Origin: Tenodera sinensis
Taxonomy: Eukaryota; Arthropoda; Insecta; Mantodea; Mantidae
Direction of reading: 5' to 3'
Assembly (NCBI GenBank): GCA_030765045.1
Contig: CM060965.1
Location: 62,128,787-62,192,786, forward strand
Length of the DNA: 64,000 nt
Part shown: positions 15,174-27,549 of the stretch, piece by piece
How positions within the stretch are numbered: the first letter of the stretch is position 1
How the letters are laid out: each line of letters opens with the position of its first letter
The notes under the pieces: model-generated
What the model was told of the DNA's origin: nothing
The model's input: only the letters and a program-made list of their open reading frames with translations
The model's database searches: none
Program-made: the position numbers and the translations under genes

Positions 15174-15954
15174 AGTATTATCATCACTTAAGACATTAGG
15201 CAATTTTTTAATAATTATTATTTAGTATATGATTAAATCCACAATCTGTCAGTGCAACATAATTTCACTGCTATGTTTGCTGAATATGGAAAGGACTCTC
15301 AATAAACTCAGCTGCATGTTGGAAATATCAGCTTGTGTAAAACGCGCTGCACCACAACGTGGGACTTAGAAATATTCTGCTGTCCTAATGCGCTCGTCGT
15401 TTTTTCCAAGAGTGTACCATTTTGTGAGGCAGGAAAAACTTAAATTTTAAAAATATTGGCAGCTGACAATTATTCTTTCATACTATTAGAAGATTGTAAT
15501 ATCCTCTTCATTCTCAAAGAATTTTATTTAATTTGGATATCTCGCGAGGTATAAAATATAGAAAAACGTTTACAACAAGAAAACTATGGAGTTAATTAAA
15601 ATACACCATTTACATGAAATAATTGTTTTCTGGCGCATAGATACATTAGTAACAAAAAGCTACTTGCTATCTGTGGACATAGGTGTATTTAATTCTTGCC
15701 AGGAGGATAACGTAAATACGAGAATAACATTTTATAAGGATACAAGTTATGTAAAGCTGTAATGAGTGGGAAAAGTCATGTGAGCCCTTATTACTTTCTC
15801 TACCAGTTACGTATAATAAGTAGAGGAATTATTGAAAAACTTCCATGTCAAGAATTTAACAGCAATACACCTTTTAAGACTTTATAATTTAAAAAAAGAA
15901 TTTTTAGAAAAATCTGAATGTGCATCATTCTTCATTTACTTTTGAACACTAACT
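15174..15954. other. No recognised feature
   Basis: AT-rich, with no exon or TE signature I can support. Confidence 0.45.
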
Positions 15955-16545
15955 CAAGAAAAGAAAAGTCCATTAAATACCAAACTTGCTTCATTGTCTT
16001 CTAAGGATACGACACCATATTTTAAAGAAATTCTTCAAGCCCAAAACTGCCCTTTAGATGGATACTTTATTGTTATTAATCTTCTCAAACATAGCTAATT
16101 ATGTTGATTAATATAGCTATCGTGTGATTAATACATTTGCATAACAAATGAAATGCAACCAACGAATTGTCTGGTAAGTCGTTACTGATAAACTGTAAGA
16201 GATGAACAAAAACTTACTACACAAAAGGTATTTCCTGTTAATTTATGTAAAATACAATTTATGGAGTTAACCACTTGCACGAGATTCTTTGATATAGGTT
16301 TGGATTTTCATATACTTTACTTTTTCTCAACAGAGAAGTATCTATTCCTGATATTCTCGTGGTTATACAAAGAGAGTAGAACTTTTGAGCTATCACATAA
16401 TAACGCGATGTTTAAAAATCTGACTGTTTAACTATTACAGGTTACCTATAGCAGAATACATAAACGTGAAATGAGTTTGTCTGGATTAATCAGAAGTAAA
16501 TAGAAAAATAACCTTGTAACAATAGTTTACTAATGAGATCATATA
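15955..16545 (+). repeat. Family A repeat, old diverged copy
   Basis: Weak but ordered landmarks occur: 'aaggatacgacaccatattttaaagaaattcttc' in patches near 16002, 'cttctcaaacata' near 16081, and 'taaactgtaagagatgaacaaaaacttactacacaaaa' in patches near 16190. Both ends are eroded. Confidence 0.45.
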
Positions 16546-16553
16546 AATACAAC

Positions 16554-16843
<290 letters not shown>

Positions 16844-17147
16844 GCTAAAGTTTTAACATGCCTTGAAGTAAAACCATGGCTAACGAGAAAGCCAGGCTAC
16901 GGCACGAACTGTTGTGACGTAATTTTCCTAGTCCACTCATGGCCTATGTAGTAAAATGAAGTAAAAATACAATCGCCTAATACATCCATATTCTAAACAA
17001 CCAACAAAATTGCTCGTCGAATTCTTCCATAACATACACTTTTATTATGCTGGTATACAATGCTCTCCATGTATCAGACCCCATTACTATGTAACTCCGT
17101 TTCGCGCCGTAGCCTGTCTATCTGGTTACCCACGAGTGAAATATAGG

Positions 17148-17442
17148 GGTTTACTTGGACCTTTCTTGTTTTTTTTTTCTGTTCTTTTTTTTTTTTTAAC
17201 TTAACGTCCTCCACGTAATGTCATATCGGACAGTGAATGTATGAAATAGGTGAAATGATGCTCAAATGAGTCCGAGGTCCATAGAGCTTTGTTACCCGAC
17301 ATTCGCCTTCTCAGGACAACGGAAATCCTCGGAAAAAACCTTATCCGGATAACTCATCCTAAGCGAGATTCGAACTCACGACCTCTTGGACGTGAGGCGA
17401 ACATGCTACCACCACACTACAGAGGCGGGCGGTTTACTTGGA
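17148..17442 (-). mobile_element. tRNA-derived SINE with perfect 12 bp target duplication
   Basis: The flanks carry identical 12 bp direct repeats, GGTTTACTTGGA, at 17148-17159 and 17431-17442. Between them, on the minus strand, a tRNA-like head (A box in 'tagtgtggtggtagc', B box 'gagttcgaatctcg') leads into a unique body. The body ends in an oligo-A tail, seen as T runs at about 17168-17198 on the plus strand. Head, body, A tail and target duplication are the full set of hallmarks of LINE-mobilised SINE retrotransposition. It is about 271 bp long. Confidence 0.88.
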
Positions 17443-17494
17443 GATTCAATAAGTAAATAAATAAGCAAATATCATTAATTATTGTTGCTGCATT

Positions 17495-17765
17495 TAGATC
17501 ATAGGGTAGTGGCGAAATTCTTCCACTTCATACGGTTGCTGGACAATCTTCTTATCTCCATAGTTTCTCCTATTGTCCTCATGCTCTCTTTCGTATCCCT
17601 TGATGGTTGCAATCCCGTGCCAGTTTCTCTACCATTCCATTGTTTTCTGATGGAGTATCTAATCCAATTGCACTTTCTCTCTTTAATCTTCAGTAGGCTT
17701 TCTATTTATTTCCAAAGCTGTTCATTTAATATGGTTTCTGGCCATCATATGTTTCTGAAACGACG
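17495..17765 (-). pseudogene. LINE reverse transcriptase C-terminal remnant
   Basis: The minus-strand translation contains, in order, a 'KERKCNWIRYSIRK'-like segment and a later 'RLSSNRMKWKNF' segment. These resemble the conserved C-terminal region of many insect LINE polymerases ('RKWRWIGHTLRK ... NRxRWRxF'). Stops and frameshifts break it, and the catalytic RT domain is absent. It abuts the SINE that ends at 17442 but is a separate, older fragment. Confidence 0.5.
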
Positions 17766-19420
17766 TAGACAACTTAATAAAGACGTGAAGTCTGTTACTT
17801 ATTTGTTTGGTTGGCATCTATAGAAGTGTATCGAGTTTACATCGATAATAAATAGTTTGATTTGTCTTGATATATTTCTGTTTTAAATAAATAAGAAGAA
17901 TAATTATTTTGATTTCTCTTTTCATTCTTTTCCTTATTTTTATTCGTGTTTCCGTTCCTAATAGTATTAATATTGTTCTGTTATTGTCGTTTGTGGTTAT
18001 CTTATACCTTAGCCAGGCAAAGGGGGAACTATTGTGATAGTCCGCCTCTGGGCCTAACTAGAGCACGAAGCTTTGTTAAGAGACTCAGAAACCAATCCAA
18101 TACACGACTGCCCCTGTTTTCTTTTTGCTCAAGTTTACAAAAGTATTGTTATTTTAATGTTCGGCTTGTCTGGCGGCAGGCTTAATCGCTTGCAGCTGAA
18201 TGGTGTCCAGGGGACAATGTTAGTTTTGTAGCACATTACTAACAAGGGTCGATTCCTTTTCAAAAGGAAACAGAGTAAAGAAAACTTCTGTCCCGATTCT
18301 TTACTATCAACTGCCATCTTTGGAAAGCGGAAGCTTTCTACCTTTTGTTGATGCGGCTAGTGCCTGGATCTGTCGATACCCAGTGATATCGATAAGAAAA
18401 GACCAGCAAAAGGTTCTACTTTCATTCCCGGAAGGATTCGATACCAGATAAGATTCTGGAGCTCGTGCTGGACATTGTATTACTAAGGAGTCCTCGATAA
18501 CCTATCTTACTTCCACGTGCTAACAGACTGCTATGCGCTGGCTGTCACATTCTACAAACTAGGTGTAGAGGTTACTTTGGTTGGAATTCTTCTGTGGCAC
18601 TTTTAAAATCGTTAGAGGTAGGATAACATTGATCTCATCAAGCCATTAGTATTGAAAGGGTAGCTTTCAGCCATCTGCTCTAGAGTACGGTTAAGGTTTC
18701 AAACGAGGGTGACAGCTAAAGCGTCCATTTCCATATGGATGGATCTTTGACCCAAAAATATTTAACATTTTAATTTTTGAATCACTGGCTTCCTATCATT
18801 TTCTTTGTATATTATCATCAGTATCATCAGCATCATCACTATCACTATCATTATTATTTGTATTATAGTAATTATCACACACCTCACTCCAATTTTCCGT
18901 AATATCACAGGTTTTTGTGGACCCCAACATCCATTGTGTTGAATTTAAGTTTGAAGCTAGTTTGTTTACAATTTGCGAGGCGATCACACTAAACTAGCGC
19001 CAATTTCAAGTGGTTTGTTTTCTGTTAAAACTGATCTATGTAGAACATGGTGCACAACTTAATTTAGGCCAAGGGCCTTTCTGTTTTAAAACAGTTGACA
19101 GAGCACCGCAGTGGTCCTTCATCCAACCTTCCAGTAATGATAGAATAAATACGCAAAAGTTGTGCATAAGTTACATTGATAACATATCTTTGCGATATTA
19201 CACCTTGTTCGTCGCATTGTTTATTGTTTACAGAGTTCCACCACTAATTTTACTAGTTCTTTTTACAGCAGGTCACATAGCCAACCTTCCATTGTAGGTC
19301 TAGTAATATGTCATATTTTACTGTCATGTCTATTAATTTAATTTCTGATCATAACAGAACAAGTCAAAAATGTTTTCTCCTTAATAAGAAACTTGACACT
19401 TCTTAAGTTGATTTTAACTT
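17766..19420. other. No recognised gene
   Basis: Contains a short imperfect ATC microsatellite near 18813-18860. Open frames are short and without motifs. Confidence 0.45.
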
Positions 19421-19424
19421 TTCA

Positions 19425-20130
19425 ATGTCCGGTTCTATGTTTGATATGGTAAAGCGCATACTTGCTTCCAAACGTTCATCAGTATGGATCGAGTTTTGTG
19501 TTTCATCACCAAAAATGCCTGTTCACAAACATATGTGCTATCAAATAGTCACCATTTCAATGCTGGTCATGGAAATTTTACGTTTCTTTAGGCAAATACG
19601 CCTGTAGAAATCAAGGAGTGATACATAATTCAAATTTTGCTTTCAATTTTATGTTGTTCCAGATAATTAAAAAATTGCAGGAGCTGTCTAATATCAACAT
19701 AAAAGTGTAGGGAAAATAATTCAAATGATTTGTTTGAAACTTTCGAACATCTTGAAAACGGGTGTGTGAGATTTTTCAAGAGGTCACTGTATTTCCCAAA
19801 ATTATACCTGTTCATATATTTCATCAGTTTGCCCATCGTCGGAAAATTGAAGATACATAACCTTTTATTTGCATCTGCTGAAGTACAGTTTTTTTTTTTT
19901 TTTTTCAAAAGATTTGATCAGGTTGAACAGATGATGGATCATGTGGATTTTTCCTTGCATTTTGATATCTTGTTCATTAAGGTGCTGCACCATATCAAAC
20001 AGAAATTTAAAGTCGGACAATCACTCACTGCTGTCCAGTTCCCCCATCGTAAACTTTTGATTTATCAAAAACAACTTATTTCTTCCCGAAGTTACTTACT
20101 GCATCTAGTCATCGAACTTGTGTAAAACAC
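19425..20130 (-). pseudogene. hAT-family transposase pseudogene
   Basis: The minus-strand frame at 19630-19908 and the sequence just upstream read 'HLNEQDIKMQGK..HHLFNLIKSFEKK', then an 'FNFPTM' segment and 'KSFELFSLHFYVDI'. This is the arrangement of the middle of hAT transposases of the ZBED5/GTF2IRD2-like group (LNxLNxxLQGK..., FP..., FELFSxPFxxD). Further 3', about 19430-19560, comes a broken version of the C-terminal dimerisation region ending in 'LTDERLEASMRF..SNIEPDIEKL'-like residues. Several frameshifts, an A-run and stops make it non-functional. The N-terminal BED finger and the catalytic first half are not seen, and no terminal repeats were found. Confidence 0.68.
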
Positions 20131-20514
20131 ATGACGTCGTCGTAATCTGCATCCAAGTCTGCATCTAGTCCGTAAATGGACATTTTGAAACCAAAGCATA
20201 TTCAATATTCATTAATTTTAAATTTATCTTCAACGGGCCGCAATTTATATTCCATATTTGCACTTTACAATCTTAATCCGTAATGTGAGGCTATAGTACC
20301 ATTTACAGGAGTGAGTTTATTCCTTGGAAAACAAAGATCCTGTAAGTAAACTGCGACTTTGTTTATATTTTTATAGTTTATTACCAGGGACTACACACGC
20401 TAGAATCGCACCGTGGACTTCTGCAACTGTTCAACGCACGAAGGGCTATCTACTTACGCCGAATGCCGGATAAAGTGGGCCACCTGGTATAATACTGTAA
20501 TGAGAAAAAAGTCA
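20131..20514. other. Probable decayed flank of the hAT element
   Basis: Minus-strand translation just beyond 20050 shows scattered 'LREEIS'-like residues in line with a hAT reading, but I cannot follow the domain further. No other feature is visible. Confidence 0.3.
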
Positions 20515-20767
20515 ATTATTATAGAGCACTTACCTGCTGTGCAAGGTGTCCCGGGTTTGATTCCTGGCAGAGGGGCTAGGAATTTTTCTCCAGCAAGAAT
20601 ATTCGTGATCCTCCTTAGAGTCTGGAGGTATTAATGAGAATGTGAATGTGTGTGTGGGAATTTAATATTTCCCACTGTTGATACTGTTAAGCCACCTTTG
20701 CCCAAAAGCAAATGTTCCACAGGAAAGACCTTTAACCTTCGCAGTTAAAGGCGGGATATAAACGGAA

Positions 20768-20807
<40 letters not shown>
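20515..20807 (+). mobile_element. SINE with A35 tail
   Basis: A tRNA-like 5' part with a B box 'gggtttgattcctgg' (near 20552) is followed by a unique body and a 35-base poly-A tail at 20773-20807. The body includes 'cgcagttaaaggcggg' close to the tail. I could not identify a target duplication. The pure tail suggests a relatively recent insertion. Confidence 0.7.
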
Positions 20808-20809
<2 letters not shown>

Positions 20810-20894
20810 CGTAGTTATTGTATCATTATAATAGCGTCTTTTTGAGCACAATATTAAAGGAAGAATAATTTAATAACCTGTACTGTACCACATA

Positions 20895-21270
20895 GTTTAC
20901 CATTATACAAAATCATCCAGAATGCAGAGGACTTCATACACCTAATATTTTCAAACAATTTAAGGTATAAATATTATTTGTCATGTAAATATCTTATACA
21001 TATATTATTTTAATCTTCAGCCACTTTTGAGAATATCATCTTCCATGTAAAGCGAAGTTTGGGTTGGGGGATTTTCTTGAAAATCTTCGTGTCGCACCCT
21101 TGAAGGATTATAATCCTATATACCACGTTTTATTCATAAGACTTTTCGTTTTTGAGTTGGACACACAAGGACCTTTTTCTAGAAAGGCCTCAAAACATGT
21201 GTTTGTGGTGAAATGTCGACATGGAATTTTTGAGTGGAATATAAGATCGACTTCTGATCTACTATTTGGT
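20895..21270 (-). repeat. Family A repeat, partial copy
   Basis: Minus-strand landmarks run from 'atcatccagaatgcagagga' through 'ccatgtaaagcgaagtttgg' and 'cttcgtgtcgcacccttgaa' to 'ttttgagtggaatataag'. The outer terminal hairpin has largely decayed. The short open frame at 21064-21351 lies inside the repeat and is not a gene. Confidence 0.8.
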
Positions 21271-22639
21271 AATATATGTAGGCAAAGATATACTGTATTA
21301 CAACCACAGAACTCTCTTACGTCACAGTGTCGCCTATTGACTTGCTTTTAAAGACTGCAAATTGTTCGTTGGTCGACTTGATCACTTTCCCTATGCTGCA
21401 GGCTGACGTAAATTAAGACACTGATAATACAATAATGGGAAAGGCGATTTGTCGTGGCAGCATTTTTAGTAATGGTGAAGTGCAATGTAGCAGATACTAA
21501 TAATATTAAGTAACTGATCTTGATTTTATTTGCAAAACATCTATGTAATTTATATTTTTTAAATAAGTTTCCAACTGAAATATAATACATTATGATAATG
21601 CTCCAAGAACGACATGGAATAAATAATGCACAACATCCAGCTGAACCATAACCTCACGTGGCACTTAGTCTCCTCATTCCTGGAACGGAAATAGGAAGGA
21701 AATTAACCAATCACGGCGCGGTAAAACAATGCGCTCTTTCGGAAGCATGCAGAGTCACTGCGGCTGTGTTCCATCATTTGTTTAACTGAACTCGCTGTCA
21801 AAATCAACCATTAACTGCCTGCATCCAAAATAAGAAAACAGAAGCTAACCGCCTGCATGGGAAGCACTTTAATAGTGTTACTGTGACAAAGTATGAAAGC
21901 AGCACATTGCGTTTTTAAAATTTACTTTTTATATGATTTAAATGTAGTTGTGTATTGTAAATCAAGTTACAAGCATTTTATGTCCTCTTGAACACTAATG
22001 CTGCGGAAGTAGTTATAATAGCAATAGTATAATGTTTTAAAATTTATATATTCACCGGATGTAATTGAAACAGTTAACCTCTTTTCAGTCTTTTCTTTCA
22101 ACTTAACATTTTTTTATTTACTGATAGGGCTGTTTTTATAATACTTCTACTAATATTTTCAAATCTTAGAAGCAGATATGTAAGAAATTAGTTATTCCTG
22201 TGTATTTTAGTGTGACAAATTTATTTCAGGATTTTTGGATTAGCAAGTGCAAACTACTTCGTGTGGGAGTGAACATTAGAAAATTAATGACAGCTAACTG
22301 GCTTACGGGGATAGATGTTTTAGGTCAGGGACATAAACTAGATCCGGCTACTTTGTTAAGTTGTTTTAATGATTTCCAAAAACCTTTAATGAATCAATAC
22401 CTACTAGTTTGCATATGTTTGAAAACAACAAATATGAAAGTATGCTAAACAAAAGTGTGTGTTTCAGGGTAGGTTGAAGAAACCCCTAACTGTTGGAAGG
22501 TTAGAGGGAGTGGATAAAACAACTTTTGGAGCTAATATAAAATTAATAAACTATGAACAAGCTAAGCAGAAGTGTGCCTGCATTGGGAATAACATTGACA
22601 ATGAATGAATGTTTAATGATGAAACGACCTGAAGTAGAT
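21271..22639. other. No recognised feature
   Basis: A slightly GC-richer patch at about 21650-21790 contains 'ttaaccaatcacggcgcgg', an inverted-CCAAT-like string, without other promoter support. The 82-codon open frame at 22200-22448 has no motif. Confidence 0.45.
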
Positions 22640-22744
22640 TTGAGTTTTACTTTTTCTGCTATGTATAGTAAAGAATAGTGTATTCCACCCAGAAAACTGT
22701 TGTCGAAATTTCACCAGAAATGTATGTTTTGAGGCTCCTTTTTG

Positions 22745-22980
22745 TAGCGTTTAACGCCCGTTTTTACTACTACGGCACCGCAGATGGTGACACTGATAAT
22801 ACATGGAATGAAGATGGAGCACCGGTGGAATGCGATGGCGCGGGAAAACGGAGAACCCGGAGGAAACCCGCACCAGCACCACTTCTTCCACAACAAATCA
22901 CACATACTGTTGCCTGGGATCGAACTCGAGTCACTTTGGTGAGAAGCGAATGGTCTAACCACACGTCCAATGCGTGGCCA
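22745..22980 (-). mobile_element. SINE-A copy inserted in family A
   Basis: On the minus strand the tRNA-like head (A box region 'agaccattcgcttctcacc', B box 'gagttcgatccc') leads to a body with 'cattccatgtattatcagtgtcacc' in patches and a tail 'gtagtagtaaaaacgggcg'. It is homologous to 34791-35023 and 35862-36080. Its head abuts the GT tract of the host family A copy. Confidence 0.85.
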
Positions 22981-23002
22981 GTGTGTGTGTGTGGGTGGGT
23001 GT

Positions 23003-23053
<51 letters not shown>

Positions 23054-23135
23054 TGTGAGTGTGAGTGTGAGTGTGAGTGTGAGTGTGAGTTTGAGTGTGA
23101 GTGTGAGTGTGTGTGTGTGTGTATGTGTGTGTGTT
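22981..23135. repeat. (GT)n/(GTGA)n compound microsatellite
   Basis: GT repeats grade into GTGTGA units and back to GT. The tract sits at the site where other family A copies also carry GT or CA tracts. Apparent 'VCVC' and 'HTHT' frames are artefacts. Confidence 0.95.
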
Positions 23136-23636
23136 TGTCAGTCTGTTGACAGCATAATTCAAAAACGAAAAGTCGGTTACCATCTGCAAAGTTGGTATTT
23201 TAGTTTCTTCCAAAAGTGGGACACAGATTTTAAAGAAAATTTCTTCACCCTAAACTAGCCTTTACATGGACAACTTTTCGGAAATGTTGATTTTCCTGAA
23301 AATGGCTCTAACGATTTTAACTAAAATGCCATATCTTTGAGATATTTTTATGGCACATGAAATGTATATCTTGAATTTTCTGGTTACAACCCACGTAGTC
23401 CTATTTATTCTGAATGACTTTTACACAACTTGTAAACCGTTAGAGGTGGACGAAATGTTACTACATGTAAAACATAGATCTCATTGAAGTGTATAATTAA
23501 TGTCAAGCTATATGTTTCTTCTTATTGGTTTGAATTTCAAATACTTAATTCCTTCCTCAAATAGGAAGTCTCTATTCGCTTTTAATTTCTTGGCTACGGA
23601 ATTTCACAGCTTAAGCAATAGTCGCTATCGCTAAAA

Positions 23637-24164
23637 GGGAGTCGAAGTGGTGAATTTTGTGATTTTTTTCCAAATTCAGGTTTTACTTCCCTATAAATAT
23701 TTCAGATCTTCCATGCATAGTTTCATAGAGGTACGTTAATCGTAAATATACTAAAATTATTATTGAAAATAAAGCTGTGTGTATATTTTGGGCTTTCCCA
23801 TCTTGTTTAACTGCACTTTCAGAAGAACTAATAACTTTCTACACATATGCCCCACTATCTCTGAAAGTTATTGGTATAATGTGCTGAAATTATCACACTT
23901 TTGCAACTAAATATACTTTAGTTTAACGAAAAAGGTTTTATGTATCAGGCATACTAGTTAGTTTTTTAAAATTTTAAACTCATATTTCAATAAAAATCTT
24001 GGCATTGCGTTAAAAAAATATAAATTTGCTTCTGATGAAGAAAATGTATTTTTGTGTTGTCAGTTAACTGTAAAAATACCAGTCTTAGAAAGTTCATCTA
24101 ATTATCTTAAATAGTATTCTGTGCCATCTATTAACATTGGAGAGAGAGGGCATTTCGAGTCCCC
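23637..24164 (+). mobile_element. TTAA-type non-autonomous element (N2), nested
   Basis: This sequence is homologous, in opposite orientation, to 51895-52469. Its ends are short inverted repeats (GGGAGTCGAAGTGG at the left; 'catttcgagtcccc' at the right). The flanks here (CTAAAA / GTAA) are decayed relative to the exact TTAA pair of the other copy, but uninterrupted family A copies read '...TATCGC-TTAA-AGCC...' at this point, so insertion into TTAA is supported. It has no coding capacity. TTAA specificity is typical of piggyBac-group elements. Confidence 0.72.
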
Positions 24165-24290
24165 GTAAGCCTGCTATATTCCCTTATTACCTGTGTATCT
24201 ACAAGCAAATAGCAAAAAGACAGTTTCTTTAAATGTTTATGTTGATTAACATGAAGTAGATATGAGAGTAAGCGTTGGTAAGAATAGTCT

Positions 24291-25149
24291 GTATGCTTTT
24301 AAACTTTGCATTATGTTTACCATAAATTTTCATTGCAAATGGGATTTAAAGGGAACGAAAGAAAAATGGCTGTTATTGCGCAGTAAATGTGTCTGATTAT
24401 TCTGCTACTTATCGTTTAATTTGATTAGACAGTCGAAATTAAGTGGCTGGTAAAAAGAAACTAATGTCTAACAGTTAAGAATATTTGACCCTAAGACCAT
24501 TCAGTGTATTGAAATGGGTGTTTACATCCCCATGTTATCTGCAAGTTTGGCGCACACCACTTGACAATTTACTACCTAACTTGATTCTCGGAAGTGGCAA
24601 TGACATGTTGTGGTTTGCGGATATCTTTGAGACAGAGTTCCCTAGCTGCAATCTCGTTATATAATAAAGTCGTTTATTTTTCTGCTCTCCCCTCTTTTCT
24701 GCTGTTACAAAGCAATCAGTCGTCACGCCACAGAAGGGGAGCGTGCGTCTGAATGGTACAAATTGGGACGGAGATGTGATAAAAATGTTATTATGTATTT
24801 CATGTACAAAAGAGCTTCACAACAAACACTCATCACACAGCCACCCTTGCATCGATTTTTGTCAACATTTCCTGCTTTATTCGGCGGAATTCACTGAAGG
24901 TGCTCTACTAACGATTAAAAAAGGGAGTCTGACTCCGAGACCACTTATACGGTTTACAAATACACATGAACAATAAAACTATGAACTAAAGTTAGGCGAG
25001 TGTGACATAAACAGGGAACACCAAGTAACAACAAAGAACATAAATACAAACTTAGGGAAACCTAAGTGTGCTGCGTTATCATCCAGAAGTTTTACTACAC
25101 ACGTTACTGATAATAAACACGAATTTTAATTACACCTGAAGATGCAATT
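24291..25149. other. No recognised gene; may include the 5' part of the Helitron-like element
   Basis: No exon or TE protein is visible. The Helitron-like element that ends at 25918 must begin somewhere at or before 25150, but its 5' TC terminus could not be identified. Confidence 0.4.
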
Positions 25150-25918
25150 CACCCTTGAAAAATTCTAAGAATTAGAGTAAAGAGAGTTCTGGTTTTAATC
25201 TATCCTGTGACGACTAATCACTTTTCCTTTATGAAACATAATCTACAAACAAGTTATACAATTTTATATATGATTGAAACACATGTGCAAGGTACTACAT
25301 TCACACGATTTTCTTAACTCACTTTTCTTTTACGTAACACATTCCCATTTCTTTCTCTACTCACCCTTCAACATACAATTCATACAATTTTCTATGATTT
25401 AAATAGAAATGCAACGTATTACATCCTAAAAATTTTCTCTACTCTCATTTCTTTTACGTGATACATTCACGTGTCGTTCTCTACTCGGTCTTCAACATAG
25501 AATTCATTATATTTTCTACAATTGAAATACAAACGCAACGTATTAAATTCCTACTGCTTTATCTACTCACTTTCTTTTATGAAACAAAATCACACTTCTT
25601 TCTCTACTCCCTCTTCTGAAAAGAATTCAGACATTTTCTCTAAATAGAAATTCAACGTCTTATATTCACACAGTTTCTCTGCTTCCTTTTCTTCCTGTAG
25701 TATTTTTGCGTATTTTATGCCTGGTGTTTATTTATTTAGCTTATTATGAGTTCTTTAAAACATCCCAAGAGTTTTAATTAACTCTTTGTTTAAGCGTATT
25801 AAGTTATTTTTTCAAATGTCTCCAAGGAAACACAAGGCTATTGGGCAAGGGCAACCTAAGCCTAAAAGTTCTAGGGATAAAATCGTCACACCACGGGCAA
25901 CGCCGTGATATCAGCTAG
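25150..25918 (+). mobile_element. Helitron-like non-autonomous element, 3' portion
   Basis: The 3' end is a hairpin (CACGG, 6-nt loop, CCGTG; 25892-25907), a short spacer and CTAG (25915-25918), followed by T. The preceding about 190 bp ('tgtttatttattta', 'tgtctccaaggaaacacaagg', 'gcctaaaagtt') is homologous to the inverted copy at 4885-5285. Upstream lies a block of diverged tandem repeats. No Rep/helicase gene is seen, so it would need proteins from elsewhere. Confidence 0.65.
25200..25700 (+). repeat. Diverged tandem repeat, about 120 bp unit, about 4 copies
   Basis: Each unit carries, in order, 'cactttcttttacgt'-like, 'cacattc', 'tctctactc', 'cttcaacatacaattcat'-like, 'attttcta' and 'gcaacgtattacattc'-like strings, recurring near 25220, 25310, 25430, 25550 and 25660. 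Units differ by many substitutions. A single inverted unit occurs in the other Helitron-like copy near 5130-5280. Confidence 0.7.
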
Positions 25919-27476
25919 TATACCTCTATTTGCTTATGACGTGTTATTATCCAGGATAGTGAATTTTCCTTACAAAATTCAGTTTCTAAACTTTACCACA
26001 CCTATGAAGACTATGTATATGATAATATGATGCAAAAAACAAAAGTGGCCTTTCCAACTATGGAACCAACAAGAAAATAAAATAAATAATATTAGGACAT
26101 GTGAGCCATTTCAACTATTTAGGAAGCTATCTTAGGTATGATAAAGAGCGCGACACTGATATTAAAGTAGATAAGTTAATTTCAAAACACTTGCAGCACT
26201 ATTAACCGTACTCTAAAAAATAAAGTAAATGTCTCCATAGCCAAAAATGCAATAGATTGAGGTCCCCAAATCGGGAGACCATGCTACTGAATCTCTTTGA
26301 CCAATCCATCCGTTGGATGAAGTCCAACTGTCTGGTGTAAATACTCAAGTAAAATGGCCCATATCTCACCAGGTATTTGTTTTGGAATATATGTTTACGG
26401 GAACATTTATTCGAGGTTTGCCCAAACCCAACTCCTGTGCCAACATCAGACACATTTTAAGCACCCTGTTTTATTATGAGGTTCCAAATGTGGTCGCGAC
26501 TTTTAGATAACTGGAAAACTTTAAATTTGTGAAATACGATTCTCATTCAAATGCGCGGTTAAACATGAAAACACCACATTTGGATGAAAGATAAATTTTA
26601 GAACTTGATATACATGTGTGCATAGGCAAATATTGGCCCTTTTAAACAATGCTAAGGTTTTAATATTTTTGTCCAGTATGGTACTATTTTACCCAAGAAA
26701 ATCTAATCTATTAATTTTCTATGTAACGCACATTCATTGAAATCTCTCCGGACTTTATCAGACTAAACGTTTTTGAAACTTTACCGACGGCCAAGCTACT
26801 GCCCTAATGCGTACGCACATGTTGTTTACTTCTCAATTTTGCTGTCAGAGAAAACCGCCGGAAGAAACTAATGTTGCGCATTCTATGGGAAGCTTCGTGA
26901 ACAACAAGATTAGGCCTCGATAGCCGAAGTAAGCACTCCTGCAACATTCGACCTCCTCTTTATGTATATACATAGCCATACCTGTTTTCTTCAACTTGTT
27001 GCAATTAAAGGGTCGCAGACAGCACTGACATCATGGTCGATCATTGAAAAAAACAAGTGAACACCCAGTATGTTTAGCAAGTTAAAAAATGATAGTAGCT
27101 CGAGCAATTCCGCGAGTTGCCCAGACCTGATTCTATTTTGCTTTACTCAAATAAACCATTGCAGGAGTAGCTACATTGCAAATTTCGTTATAGATACAAA
27201 GGGAACAACATAATGAAGTGTTTTAGAACTGGACGATATAAAATTCCATACTCTTTCCATGCAATCGCGAGAAACAACTGAAAATCAACAGAGCTTAAAA
27301 GAATGACAAAGCATTGAATAAATCCAATCATTTATAACGCATATATTCGATATGTTTATGGTACAAATAGTTATTTGAAATACAAGGTGTGTTTTAAGAA
27401 CATCTAAATTTTCTGAATAGTGCGTTTTCGCCTATCGCTTAATTTTACTAGCTATGTAAGTTTATACAAAATTCCT
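25919..27476. other. No recognised feature
   Basis: AT-rich, with overlapping short open frames at 26202-26510 on both strands that show no motif. Confidence 0.45.
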
Positions 27477-27549
27477 TGCGTCTGTAGTGGGCAGAGGTGG
27501 GGGACGCAGCGGCTGGACGGCAAGCCTTGACTCTTCATAGGCTGTTGCA
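27477..27549 (+). mobile_element. SINE-B 3' fragment
   Basis: 'gtctgtagtgggcagaggtgg' with 'gacgcagcggctggacgg' matches the 3' part of the SINE at 46679-47022. Head and upstream body are missing. Confidence 0.75.

Larger units (their letters stand above)
22640..24290 (+). repeat. Family A repeat with two nested insertions
   Basis: The copy starts with 'actttttctgctatgtatagtaaag' in patches at about 22646 and continues through 'tattccaccc' and 'tatgttttgaggc'. A minus-strand SINE and a long GT tract interrupt it, it resumes at 'cagtctgttgacagcataattc' (23140), and it is interrupted again by a TTAA-type element (23637-24164). It resumes with 'taagcctgctatattccc' and runs to about 24290. The family A sequence on either side of the second insertion is contiguous in other copies, which proves nesting. 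Confidence 0.85.

Noticed and set aside
22770..23258. VCVC and HTHT open frames around GT/CA arrays, also at 31498, 37244, 37786 and 61478
   Set aside because: They are translations of dinucleotide microsatellites in family A.
25200..25700. Tandem repeats as a CRISPR or satellite array
   Set aside because: Units are diverged, few, without spacers, and lie inside a Helitron-like element also present at 4885-5285.
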